Shown here piece by piece: positions 1-7,996 of a stretch of DNA of 64,000 nt. Under the pieces are notes generated by a model. The model was given only the letters and a program-made list of their open reading frames with translations. It did no database searches and had not been told where the DNA came from. Source of the DNA: Roseiconus nitratireducens (GTDB lineage: Bacteria; Planctomycetota; Planctomycetia; Pirellulales; Pirellulaceae); assembly GCF_008629675.1 (NCBI RefSeq), contig NZ_VWOX01000001.1:372001-436000 (forward strand), in the 5' to 3' direction. Positions within the stretch are counted from its first letter, which is position 1, and each line of letters begins with the position of its first letter. The position numbers were made by a program, and so were the translations under genes.

Positions 1-245
1 TCGCGCTTCCGCTCCCATTGGGCGTCCAGCCGTTCGATGTCGGAGCTGGATTTGATCCGGGCCACGTCGCGCGCCAGCTGCTGGGTCGTTTCCTGCAGTT
101 CCTCAATCACGGCGGTCGAGTAAGTGTTGCCCGAGTGTTCGATTGCAAGCTTGCTTTCGCAGAACCCGCAGGTGACGAACCGGGCTTTCTTGGGCACCTC
201 CAGCGGCGCCCCACAGTGATTGCAGTTCAGGGAGATGACTTTCAT
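1..245 (-). CDS. Zinc-ribbon protein, N-terminal part (cut by window edge)
   Basis: The gene starts at the ATG at 245 and runs off the left edge, leaving about 81 codons. Two CxxC pairs (C8-x2-C11 and C27-x2-C30) form a treble-clef or zinc-ribbon knuckle. After residue 45 the sequence turns Glu/Gln/Arg-rich (TAVIEELQETTQQLARDV), which looks like the start of a coiled coil. Proteins with such an N-terminal zinc ribbon often continue into membrane or coiled-coil regions, but that part is outside the window. No specific function can be given. Confidence 0.72.
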   Translation of the reverse strand, partial: MKVISLNCNHCGAPLEVPKKARFVTCGFCESKLAIEHSGNTYSTAVIEELQETTQQLARDVARIKSSSDIERLDAQWERKR

Positions 246-637
246 CGTCCTCGCAGCGGTTGATCAGGGAATTGCGGGTCGGCGAGTTGCAGATCAGGGG
301 ATCTCAGGCCAGGGACTTCCAGGTAGGGGAATCTCAGGCCAGGGGAATGAAGGTCCTCGGGGAAATCTTGACCCGAAAGCACGTTGAAACGACTCATTGT
401 ATCGGTCACGGACGGGTCGCCGGCCATTCGCAGGGCCCAATTGCGGCGGCGTAGCGGGCGCGCGGCGGGAAGGTGATGACTGCGGCGGACGCGAAATTCC
501 GCATCCCGGGGGCGTTCCAGATCGGCTCACAAAAGTTTTTCAATTTCTTTTAAGGGGGCTGGCGGCGTCTCACGCAGGGGTCTGGTGAAAGGGCACTTCC
601 GTTCGCCAGAAACACTCCAACCCACTGAGAATTCGCC
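246..637. other. Gene-free stretch with short direct repeats
   Basis: No convincing gene is present. Between about 290 and 350 there are near-identical short repeats built on AGGGGAATCTCAGGCCAGGG, so the divergent promoter region between the zinc-ribbon gene and the secreted protein at 638 has grown by local duplication. No clear promoter motif was recognised. Confidence 0.5.
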
Positions 638-1249
638 ATGAAACGCCTGACCCTCCGCATCGCCGCCCCCGCCGTCCTGTTCGCTCTCGTGCTGGCTCTG
701 TCAGCCACCAACGTCTCGGCTCAATCGGCCGGATCCTGGGTCGACATCGGCCGGGGAAAGGTGGGAGCCGGTGCCAACGCCAGCGGCAGCATGCTTCAGT
801 TCGCAAAATCGAAAAGCAAATCCAAGAACGGCGTTGACTTCGGTCACGGCTTCGCCGTCGGAGCCGGTCCGGATGGGATCGCCCTGAGCAATTCCATCGG
901 CGTCGGCGGCGGGCCGGTCGGAGCCGCTCACAACCTGCAGCTGAACATCGGCCGCAACGGGACCCACGTCAGCCACGGCGGCGTTGTCAGCGAAGGCGGC
1001 AACCGACGCGTGATCAGCGGCGGATCGACCGGGGTTCGCAACGGACAGGTCTACGGTGGCAGCCAGTCGACCGGTTTCGGGACCAACACCAAAGCCTACT
1101 CCAAGAGCCACACCCGTCAGTTCAACAACTACGGCTTCCCGCAGCAGCCGACACAGGTGCAGTCCTCGCAAGGCCAGTACTTCCAAGGACAGTCGACTTA
1201 CCGCGGACCTCGGACGCAACGCAACGTGATTCGAATGTTCCACCGCTAA
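638..1249 (+). CDS. Secreted Gly/Ser/Asn-rich hypothetical protein
   Basis: This 203-residue protein has a clear Sec signal peptide (two basic residues, a hydrophobic core at about 8-23, likely cleavage after ANVSAQ-like residues near 30). The mature part is rich in Gly, Ser, Asn and Gln, with low-complexity stretches such as GVGGGPVGAAHN and a Gln-rich tail near 165-185. No catalytic motif is visible. It stands alone, followed by a strong intrinsic terminator at 1272-1301, so it is probably its own transcription unit. A structural or surface role is possible but is inference only. Confidence 0.75.
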   Translation: MKRLTLRIAAPAVLFALVLALSATNVSAQSAGSWVDIGRGKVGAGANASGSMLQFAKSKSKSKNGVDFGHGFAVGAGPDGIALSNSIGVGGGPVGAAHNLQLNIGRNGTHVSHGGVVSEGGNRRVISGGSTGVRNGQVYGGSQSTGFGTNTKAYSKSHTRQFNNYGFPQQPTQVQSSQGQYFQGQSTYRGPRTQRNVIRMFHR

Positions 1250-1271
1250 ACCCCCGCCCCATCGCTCGCGG

Positions 1272-1301
1272 CCTCCGGCGTTTCTGACGCCGGAGGTTTT
1301 T
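1272..1301 (+). terminator. Rho-independent terminator
   Basis: A perfect 9-bp GC-rich stem (CCTCCGGCG / CGCCGGAGG) with a 7-base loop is followed directly by five T residues. It lies 22 bases after the stop of the secreted protein gene and fits a textbook intrinsic terminator. Confidence 0.9.
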
Positions 1302-1432
1302 GGCGTGCCGGGTGTGGTCGGCCTGGTCGGTGACTTGGTCCATGACCTTTCCGACCGGACCGCTTTCCGGCCCTTTCAAATCTCAGTCTTCGCTCACTGC
1401 CATTCCCTTCACCCCTTCACGGGATATCTCCG

Positions 1433-2131
1433 ATGACCATCCGACTTTTCAGCGGTTTGACCGCCCTGGCATTGCTTTCCATGGCCGCCCTCGCACAACC
1501 GCCTTCCCCGGCCGAGGAGTCCGGACCGGCTGCAGCGACGGAATCCGTGCCGGAGCCTCCGCTGGTTTTGGCTCCCGTTCCGACGTTGTTGCGAATGCAT
1601 CTGCCCGACCTGCCGGAAAGCGAAGGACAGTTGGTCCAGTCCGTTTTGACGGGTTCCGACGCCGCCCGACTGGGCCTGCGCCCCGGCGACATCTTGTTGG
1701 AGTGCAACGGGCGGATCGTGGATCGGCAGAGCGAAGTGCCGGCACCCGATCCTTCGCTGCCGATGGTCGTGCTCCGCCGGGGCCGGATGCAAATGCTGCC
1801 GCCGAGTCGCGCTCCGTTGACCGGCCGCGAGCCGAGGTGGCCGGATGAGTCTTGGGGAACCGAGGTCCAGCCGAATCGGGCCTTTCCGAGCGGCGGCGTG
1901 ACGGCGTCCAGTCGATCCGAAGTGCGGGGTGGAGTCGGTGGGCGGGCGGTATCGATCAGTCGTACCGGTGACCAGATTTCGCTGGAAATGTCGATGCCCG
2001 AGTTGACGCCGCAGCCGGTCCGGTTTCGCGGAACGTTGGCGCAGATTCAGCGAGAATTGGATGCCAGCGATTTGCCGACGGCCGCCAAGAACGAAGTTCG
2101 CTCAGCCCTCGGGGTGCCCGTCGTTCAGTGA
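1433..2131 (+). CDS. Exported PDZ-domain protein
   Basis: The protein has 232 residues with a signal peptide at about 1-21, ending in LAQ. A PDZ domain covers roughly residues 53-120, recognised from the carboxylate-loop and GLRPGDILL segment at 81-89 followed by CNGRIV. PDZ domains bind C-terminal peptides and are usual in HtrA-type proteases, but no protease domain is fused here, so it is probably a stand-alone periplasmic adaptor. The C-terminal 60 residues contain a short region (QISLEMSMPELTPQPVRFRG) that may be a beta-rich extension. Neighbours give no operon context. Confidence 0.78.
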   Translation: MTIRLFSGLTALALLSMAALAQPPSPAEESGPAAATESVPEPPLVLAPVPTLLRMHLPDLPESEGQLVQSVLTGSDAARLGLRPGDILLECNGRIVDRQSEVPAPDPSLPMVVLRRGRMQMLPPSRAPLTGREPRWPDESWGTEVQPNRAFPSGGVTASSRSEVRGGVGGRAVSISRTGDQISLEMSMPELTPQPVRFRGTLAQIQRELDASDLPTAAKNEVRSALGVPVVQ

Positions 2132-2436
2132 GTGGCAAACGTCGGGCTTTCAGCCCGAGCAATGGGGTCATAGCCTCAGGTTCCCCCGGCCTGCGGCCTG
2201 GGAAAACGATCCGATCCGTCCCCCGCCAGGGCCGACGGCCCGACCGTTTCACCTGTCGATGGATACCCGGACAAACGCCCCACAAAAAAAAGATATTCCG
2301 TTAAGGGAATCTGACCGCGTTCTCGCAGGTCTCTTTCGAAGGCCAATCACGCCTTCTGGGATCGGCTGCAAGTAGACTGGCAAGCCGGTCCGGCAACGAC
2401 ACACCCAACCCAACTGCTTCTAAACCGAGATCCATC
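2132..2436. other. Intergenic region with a small hairpin (2142-2158)
   Basis: No gene is seen. A 7-bp inverted repeat (TCGGGCT/AGCCCGA) sits 10 bases after the PDZ gene and may act as a weak terminator although it has no T tract. A short A-rich run lies at about 2281-2294 upstream of the repeat-protein gene at 2437; no clear -35/-10 pair was identified. Confidence 0.5.
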
Positions 2437-3144
2437 ATGTGCGACCAACCTCAAAAACAAGGCGATTCCTTGGACCAAATGGTCGACCAGACCCGCCGTG
2501 GCCGCCTGGACCGCCGCGGCCTGTTGCGCCGTGCCGTCGCGTTGGGACTGAGTTCGTCGGCGGCGTACCAATTGCTTGGAAAAACCCAGGCTGCGGCACA
2601 GGATGGCCCGTCCGGTCGTCAGTACACGACGCTGCGGCATGGCGAAGAGGGATCCCACCGTGCGCGGCTGACGCACGGGGAATCTTCTTTGCCCCATCTG
2701 CCCACGCACGATCCACACCCGCCCGGGCGGGTGACCACGTACGCGATCGGAGAGGAAGGCAATCCAACTCCGACGGCGGCCGTGGGCGAAAATGGGCGTC
2801 CGCCGGTGACCACCCAGGCCGTCGGTGAAGAAGGCGGTTCGCCGCCGAAGACGCTGGCCGTCGGCGAGGAAGCTCCGACCTGTCCGACGCCGCGTCCCAC
2901 GACGTATCGTGTGGGCGAGGAATCGTCGGTCACCACGCGGGCTTGGGGCGAAGAGTCCACCGGTCGGCCGACACCCACCACGCTGGCCGTCGGCGAGGAG
3001 GGGGGAAAACCGATATCGCGGCCGACACCGCCCGCCACCACCCAGGCTGTCGGCGAAGAAGGCGGCGTGCTCCCGCGGTTCTCCGAGCCGTCCGGCATCC
3101 GAAACGTGTTGCCGCAAAACTGGAAGAGTTTTCGCCGCTGGTAA
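2437..3144 (+). CDS. Putative graspetide precursor with ten TTxxxxEE-type core repeats
   Basis: This 235-residue protein has seven exact TTxxxxEE motifs starting at residues 64, 100, 125, 155, 166, 181 and 201. Three degenerate copies start at 76 (ARLTHGES), 112 (PTAAVGEN) and 138 (KTLAVGEE). The consensus is TT-x-A-V-G-E-E-G, separated by 3-16 residues rich in Pro, Gly and Arg. TTxxxxEE is the core motif of plesiocin-type graspetides, in which an ATP-grasp enzyme joins Thr hydroxyls to Glu side chains as esters. An ATP-grasp gene begins at the next base after its stop. The N-terminus (19-48) carries twin-arginine-like, hydrophobic sequence (LDRRGLLRRAVALGL) and could be a leader, a Tat signal or both. 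The C-terminal 25 residues (LPRF...WKSFRRW) lack cores and may be a follower. Known precursors are usually smaller with fewer cores. Confidence 0.85.
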   Translation: MCDQPQKQGDSLDQMVDQTRRGRLDRRGLLRRAVALGLSSSAAYQLLGKTQAAAQDGPSGRQYTTLRHGEEGSHRARLTHGESSLPHLPTHDPHPPGRVTTYAIGEEGNPTPTAAVGENGRPPVTTQAVGEEGGSPPKTLAVGEEAPTCPTPRPTTYRVGEESSVTTRAWGEESTGRPTPTTLAVGEEGGKPISRPTPPATTQAVGEEGGVLPRFSEPSGIRNVLPQNWKSFRRW

Positions 3145-4068
3145 ATGAACCGGCTGTGTGTCGACCCCGAAACAGGATTCAGCTTGATGACGGATGTGGC
3201 AACCGAATTACTGATCGTGGGCGGCGAGTCGGATCCGAACACGCAGCGGATCGTGGACCAGGCGCACCTGCGCGGCAAGGACTATGTGTTCTGGGACACC
3301 GACCGACCGGACGCCAGGCAAATCGCGTGGGACTTCCAGTCACCGGTCATCGATTTGGGGGGCGATTCGATTCGCCCCCAATCCGTTTTCTTGCGGTACA
3401 ACGTTTTCCAGGGAGACCCGGCGCAGAACCACGCCGCGTTCGACGCCGTCGAATCGTTCGCTTTGGCGTGGCCGGAGATCCGCTTGCTCAATCGCGCCGT
3501 CGCGGGCGATTCCAACAACAAGTCTCGCAACCTGCGTCGGGCAAAAGATTGCGGCTTTCGAATTCCCGAATCGTTGGTGCTGGGCGACCTGTCACCGTTG
3601 GCGACCGTCCCCGATCCCCACCAAAGGATCATCAAACCGCTGGCCGGCGGCGACCACACGCTGGTGATCGGCGAGATGGATCGCACGCCGGAGCGGCTGG
3701 CCGCGTTGGTCCCGCAGTTCGTGCAGGAGAAACTGGCCGGCGAGAATCTGCGTGTGTTTTCCATCGGAGGCGAACTGTTTGCCTTTCATCTTTCGACGAC
3801 GGCAATCGACTATCGCACCGATCAGAATGTCCAGGTCTTCGCAATGGAGGTTCCGGGCGACGTCATCGACAGTGAATTGACCGAGCGGATCGGACAGCTG
3901 GTGGGAACCATCGGATTCGACTACTGCGCGCTGGACTTTCGTTGTCAGCATGATTTTGAGACTCCGGTGTTCCTGGAGATCAACTCGTTTCCGATGTTCG
4001 TGGCGTTTGATGATGCGGCAGAGAATCGTCTGGCCGACGCGATGTTGAGGGTGCTGACCGGTCCTTAG
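3145..4068 (+). CDS. ATP-grasp peptide macrocyclase (MvdD/PsnB-like)
   Basis: The 307-residue protein resembles ATP-grasp ligases of microviridin and plesiocin synthesis, predicted to activate Glu side chains as acyl phosphates and form esters with Thr in the upstream repeat protein. Visible features: the NNKSRNLR segment (K126), IIKPLAGG (K164) of the nucleotide site, QFVQEK plus LRVFSIGG (R203), and the Mg-binding D264, E278 and N280 (ALDF, FLEINSF). The first ATG abuts the precursor stop (TAAATG), suggesting translational coupling. A second ATG at 3187 gives MTDVATELLIVGG, closer to the usual family N-terminus, so the true start may be there. The gene ends in TAG inside a TTAG that borders an inserted 131-bp repeat. 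A RimK-like ligase with another substrate is the main alternative. Confidence 0.85.
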   Translation: MNRLCVDPETGFSLMTDVATELLIVGGESDPNTQRIVDQAHLRGKDYVFWDTDRPDARQIAWDFQSPVIDLGGDSIRPQSVFLRYNVFQGDPAQNHAAFDAVESFALAWPEIRLLNRAVAGDSNNKSRNLRRAKDCGFRIPESLVLGDLSPLATVPDPHQRIIKPLAGGDHTLVIGEMDRTPERLAALVPQFVQEKLAGENLRVFSIGGELFAFHLSTTAIDYRTDQNVQVFAMEVPGDVIDSELTERIGQLVGTIGFDYCALDFRCQHDFETPVFLEINSFPMFVAFDDAAENRLADAMLRVLTGP

Positions 4069-4199
4069 CTGGACAGCGCCACTTTGGGTGAGCCGCGTGA
4101 CGCTAGCCGCGGGTTTTCTCGCCTCAACCGGCGGCCAGCGCCGTGCCGCTCATCGCACTGCAAATCACGGTATTCTTGATTGAAAGTGGTGCTGTCCAG
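4069..4199 (+). repeat. 131-bp TIR element, full copy A (MITE-like)
   Basis: The ends CTGGACAGCGCCACTTT and AAAGTGGTGCTGTCCAG are inverted repeats with one mismatch in 17. The interior has a second palindrome (GCTAGCCGCGGG ... CCGGCGGCCAGC). TTAG flanks both sides (4065-4068 and 4200-4203) and looks like a 4-bp target-site duplication. The left TTAG includes the stop codon of the ATP-grasp gene. No coding capacity. Related copies lie near 8.8, 34.9, 49.5, 53.6 and 57.4 kb. Confidence 0.85.
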
Positions 4200-4318
4200 T
4201 TAGAACCGGCACATTTTGCGAATCATCGCACTTCGCCGAGGTTTGCGACCGACATTCGGAGTAGACTGCCGTTCAGGCGAGACGCCGGCAGGGACTCCAC
4301 TTTGAAAGGTCGCCTCAG

Positions 4319-4888
4319 ATGAATCAGCCCGAGCAAGATGTCTCGATGATGCTGCGCGAATTGAGCCGGGGAAACGACTCGGTCAAGGAGCGGTTGTTTC
4401 AGCAACTCCAGCAGGAGCTGCGCCAGATGGCGTCCGCTCTGATGCGTCGCGAACGCGCCGACCACACGCTGCAAGCCACCGCCCTGGTCAACGAAGCCTG
4501 CATCCGCTTGTTGGACTCCGACGCAATCGGCAACGCGACCGATCGTCGTTACTTTTTCGCAGCAGCGAACCGTGCGATGCGGCAGATTCTGGTTGACCAT
4601 GCCCGGCGACGTAACACCGGTAAACGCGGCGGCGACTACGAACGTGGTTCTTTGGACGTGGTGCTGGAGAATTTCGAAGCCAGCAACGGGTGCAAATTCG
4701 TCGATCTGGAAGCGTCTTTGGAGGCGTTGGAAAAAGACTCGCCGCGGCAACGCGAGGTGGTTGAGCTGCGTTTCTTTTCCGGCCTGTCGATCCCCGAAAC
4801 GGCCGAGGTTCTGGGCGTCAGCGAAGGCACCGTCGAGCGTGACTGGCGTCTGGCACGCGCGAAGTTGTACCAACAACTTCGCGATTGA
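4319..4888 (+). CDS. ECF-type RNA polymerase sigma factor (Sigma70_ECF family)
   Basis: The 189-residue protein has region 2 at about 20-95 (LRQMASALMRRERADHTLQATALVNEA, then ILVDHARRR) and region 4 at about 130-185, with the helix-turn-helix GLSIPETAEVLGVSEGTVERDW. The HTLQATALVNEA signature is characteristic of the planctomycete-rich Sigma70_ECF group (ECF-type factors near TIGR02999). It lacks an adjacent anti-sigma factor gene. It is convergent with the sulfatase gene downstream and starts 120 bases after a repeat element, so its promoter lies in or near that element. Its regulon is unknown; control of the neighbouring graspetide genes is only a possibility. Confidence 0.9.
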   Translation: MNQPEQDVSMMLRELSRGNDSVKERLFQQLQQELRQMASALMRRERADHTLQATALVNEACIRLLDSDAIGNATDRRYFFAAANRAMRQILVDHARRRNTGKRGGDYERGSLDVVLENFEASNGCKFVDLEASLEALEKDSPRQREVVELRFFSGLSIPETAEVLGVSEGTVERDWRLARAKLYQQLRD

Positions 4889-4921
4889 CTTTCTCGGTCG
4901 GATCCGGGCGGGCAGCCTCGG

Positions 4922-6466
4922 TCAACGCTTGCGGCGAGGTTTGGCCACGGGTTTGATCATCACCACGTCGACGTCATTTGTCGCCGCTTCCCCGGGCGTG
5001 GTGCGTCCCCGATCGATGGCGTCGCGCATCATCCCCATCATTTTTTCGACTCGCTCCGGGTGCTGGTCGACCAGGTTCTGCTGCTCGCCGGGATCCTGCG
5101 CCAGATCGTACAGTTGGTAACGCGGTAATCCGGACAGGTCGTCGCGTCCCGGCCGCGGGCTGCTCCAGCCGCCTGACCCGGGGCACAGACACAGCTTCCA
5201 ATTCCCGTCGCGGATCGCGAATTGACCGCCGATCGATTGAGAAACGATCGAATCGCGTGCCGACTTGCTGGCGCGACCTTGCAGGGTGGGAAGAAACGAA
5301 ACGCTGTCTTCGGCGGCATCGTCGGGAATGTCCGCTCCGGTGATTTCCGCCGCCGTTGCAAGGAAGTCGATCTGGCCGACCAGGTGGTCGGTGCGTGTTC
5401 CCGGTTGCACGGTGCCGGGCCAACGGACCAAAAACGGAACGCGGTGTCCGCCGTCGAAGATGTCCGCCTTGTGCCCCCGAAAGATGTAATTCTGGTCGTG
5501 ACCGGCGGCTTCCAGTTCATCAATCTTGGCCGCCGGAGAACAGCCGTTGTCGGTCGTGAACAGCACCAGCGTGTCGTCGGCAATGCCGTTCTTGTCGAGT
5601 GCTTCCAGAACCTGGCCGACGGTCCAATCCACCTGCATCGTGAAGTCACCGTAAGCGTTCACCTGACTCTTGCCTTGCCAATCTTTTGTCGGCACGATCG
5701 GAGTGTGCGGAGCGTTCAGGGGAAAGTAGACGAAGAAGGGTTGGTCACCGCCGGCATGCTCGTCGATGAACTTGACCGTTTCTTCGGTCAACGTCGGCAG
5801 CACGTCCACCGCTTCGAAGCTTTCCGCCGCGGGGCCCTTGCGGATGAACGTTTTCTCCACCGTCGGGACTTCGGTCGGCCGCCCGTTGCGCACGAACACG
5901 TACGGCGGCATATCCAGCGAAGCGCTGATGCCGAAGAAGTAATCAAAACCGACGGTGTTAGGACCGTTCTGGATGTCAGCCTGGTAGTCGACATCCCAAC
6001 CCTGCGCGTAGCTGCTGGCAAAGTTGCCTTTGTCGTCCGCTGTGCCGCCGTCTTTCAGCGGCCAATTCCAACCCAGATGCCACTTTCCGATGCAAGCGGT
6101 CGCGTAGCCTTGCTGCTGCAGCATCGAGGCCACGGTCATGCGATCGGGCGCGATCAAAGGTTGGGAGAATCCGCCCAGCACGCCACGTTGCAAGCGTGTC
6201 CGCCAATGATAACGGCCGGTCAGAACGGAGTAACGCGTCGGCGTGCAGACCGAGGAAGACGAATGGCCATCCTCAAAGATCATTCCTTCCTTTGCGATGC
6301 GGTCGATGTTGGGTGTCGGGATCTTGGATTCCGGATTCAGCGCGCCGACGTCCCCAAATCCCTGGTCGTCGGCCAGGATGAAAACCATGTTGGGTCGCGC
6401 CGCATCGGCCCAGGGAGACAACAGCAATGAGAACGCGGCCAGTCGCAGCAACGGTGTAAATTTCAT
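4922..6466 (-). CDS. Formylglycine-dependent sulfatase (arylsulfatase A type)
   Basis: The 514-residue exported enzyme is predicted to hydrolyse sulfate esters, probably of algal polysaccharides. The start at 6466 gives a proper signal peptide (MKFTPLLRLAAFSLLL, cleavage near ADA-A). The metal-binding N-terminal motif is NMVFILADDQGFGD, and the formylglycine site is C74-T-P-T-R78 in the CxPxR form, followed by LTGR. HTPIVPTKDW and TTDNGCSP supply further active-site residues. The last 20 residues are basic (KPVAKPRRKR), unusual for the family. An FG-GAP protein gene precedes it on the same strand with a 63-base gap, so the two may be cotranscribed. Substrate cannot be read from sequence. Confidence 0.93.
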   Translation of the reverse strand: MKFTPLLRLAAFSLLLSPWADAARPNMVFILADDQGFGDVGALNPESKIPTPNIDRIAKEGMIFEDGHSSSSVCTPTRYSVLTGRYHWRTRLQRGVLGGFSQPLIAPDRMTVASMLQQQGYATACIGKWHLGWNWPLKDGGTADDKGNFASSYAQGWDVDYQADIQNGPNTVGFDYFFGISASLDMPPYVFVRNGRPTEVPTVEKTFIRKGPAAESFEAVDVLPTLTEETVKFIDEHAGGDQPFFVYFPLNAPHTPIVPTKDWQGKSQVNAYGDFTMQVDWTVGQVLEALDKNGIADDTLVLFTTDNGCSPAAKIDELEAAGHDQNYIFRGHKADIFDGGHRVPFLVRWPGTVQPGTRTDHLVGQIDFLATAAEITGADIPDDAAEDSVSFLPTLQGRASKSARDSIVSQSIGGQFAIRDGNWKLCLCPGSGGWSSPRPGRDDLSGLPRYQLYDLAQDPGEQQNLVDQHPERVEKMMGMMRDAIDRGRTTPGEAATNDVDVVMIKPVAKPRRKR

Positions 6467-6529
6467 CGGTCGAAAAAGAGGGGATTGGGAGGGAGGGAAA
6501 GGCAAACGGTTGCATTCAGATCGCGCGGG

Positions 6530-7720
6530 TTACTGTCCGCCCTGGGCGGACGCCGGGTCGGTGGTGTTGAAGAAGATCACCAGGTTCTTGGTTTGACGAG
6601 CCGCCGCGACGATGTCAATTCTTCCGTCGCCGTTCAGGTCCCCCACCTTGATATCCTCCACCGCAACCTGTTCCCCGGAAATCCGAGTCTCAGCCCACTC
6701 GGTGCCGGAATCATTCAACGGGCTGAACAGTTTAATCCCGGGGACCCCGGGAGTGTTCATTGCGCGCCACCCCACCAGGACCTGGTCGGATCCGACTCCC
6801 AAAAAGTCCGCGCACGCGAGCGCGTGTCCGTCTTTCAGCGATTCGTCCAGGACCTTCAACGAAGGCCAAAGCTGGTCGGGCGAATCCGGTTGCGTGTAGA
6901 CCGCACAGGTCGCACCGTGTTTGGGTTCGACCGCGGCGATGAATCGCTTGCCGCCGGGCAGGCGGCCGTCACGGATCTCGCCGGCAAACTTGTCGGTCAG
7001 TTGTTGCGATTGCCACGTGTCGCCCTGGCGGTCGAAATGCCAAACGCCCTCCTTGGCCGCGATGATCATTTCTTCCTCATCGTCCTGGTCCCAGTTGACC
7101 AGATGAAAGTTGTGCGACAGGTGCAGGAAGTCGCAGACAACGCGGTAGTCCCAAGGTTCGGTCGGATCGGTCGGCGGGAAGTACTCCAACACATGCAGTC
7201 CGGGGCCGTTGCCGTCCACGCTGCCGCGTCCTCGCAGCGGTTTGACGACCAACCGGTACTGTTCGCCCGGGGCACGAATCCAGTGCATGCGATGCACGCT
7301 GGGTTCGTTGTGCAATCGGACCGGTTTCCATGGCTGCGTTCGGTCCTCCGGCGGAATCAGGTAAAATACCGCGCCGTCTTTAACGCTTTCGTTGTAATTC
7401 CATTGTCCGCCGACGGCGATCTCACACTTGCCGTCGCCGTCGATGTCTCTGGCGGCAACGCAGACGTTGTCGCGCTTGGTCAGGTCTCGGGCGATCACGT
7501 GCTTGGTCCAGGTCGGGTTTTCGTACCACTGGACGGTGTGCTGATCGGCCAGCACGATGTCGGTCTTGCCATCGCCGTTGACGTCATCCAACGCCAGCCC
7601 GTATCCGATATCGATGCGATCGATTTGCACCGCATCCCAGGAAAACTCCGGGACAGTTTCAGCCCAAGTCGCCGGTGCCGGAAGTGCGATCGCAAGCAGG
7701 TAGCAAAGCTTTTTCCACAT
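6530..7720 (-). CDS. Exported FG-GAP/VCBS beta-propeller repeat protein
   Basis: The start at 7720 (ATG, preceded by GGAACGAG) gives 396 residues with a signal peptide (MWKKLCYLLAIALPAPATWA). Several calcium-binding FG-GAP-type loops of the form D-x-D/N-G-D-G are visible: DVNGDGKTDIVLAD and DIDGDGKCEIAVGG in the N-terminal third, and DLNGDGRIDIVAAA near the C-terminus. Such repeats build seven-bladed propellers that bind ligands or proteins at the cell surface or in the periplasm. It lies directly upstream of a sulfatase, so a substrate-binding partner role is plausible but unproven. Confidence 0.85.
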   Translation of the reverse strand: MWKKLCYLLAIALPAPATWAETVPEFSWDAVQIDRIDIGYGLALDDVNGDGKTDIVLADQHTVQWYENPTWTKHVIARDLTKRDNVCVAARDIDGDGKCEIAVGGQWNYNESVKDGAVFYLIPPEDRTQPWKPVRLHNEPSVHRMHWIRAPGEQYRLVVKPLRGRGSVDGNGPGLHVLEYFPPTDPTEPWDYRVVCDFLHLSHNFHLVNWDQDDEEEMIIAAKEGVWHFDRQGDTWQSQQLTDKFAGEIRDGRLPGGKRFIAAVEPKHGATCAVYTQPDSPDQLWPSLKVLDESLKDGHALACADFLGVGSDQVLVGWRAMNTPGVPGIKLFSPLNDSGTEWAETRISGEQVAVEDIKVGDLNGDGRIDIVAAARQTKNLVIFFNTTDPASAQGGQ

Positions 7721-7996
7721 GACTCGTTCCAGGGGGAATGGGTGCCGGTCGGACGCGTTGATGACGCCAGGGACAGGTTCTGGGCAGCGGACGCGGGGAT
7801 TGTGGTGGGAGGGGCGGGCGTCGAAGCGGTGCCAACGATGTGGTGATCGGGCCATCGTCGATGCGGTGGAGCATCGTGACGGGCATCTCGCTGCGAAGGA
7901 GAGCATTCTATCATGGGCTCTCCCACCGTGGGCTGACAGCATCGCGGACCACCGATCCGCTAAGATGGATCGCCCTCTTCACCAACGAGATCGATC

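Noticed and set aside
4319..4888. ECF sigma factor as regulator of the graspetide locus.
   Set aside because: They are adjacent, but a TIR element lies between and no shared promoter motif was found, so a link is not supported.
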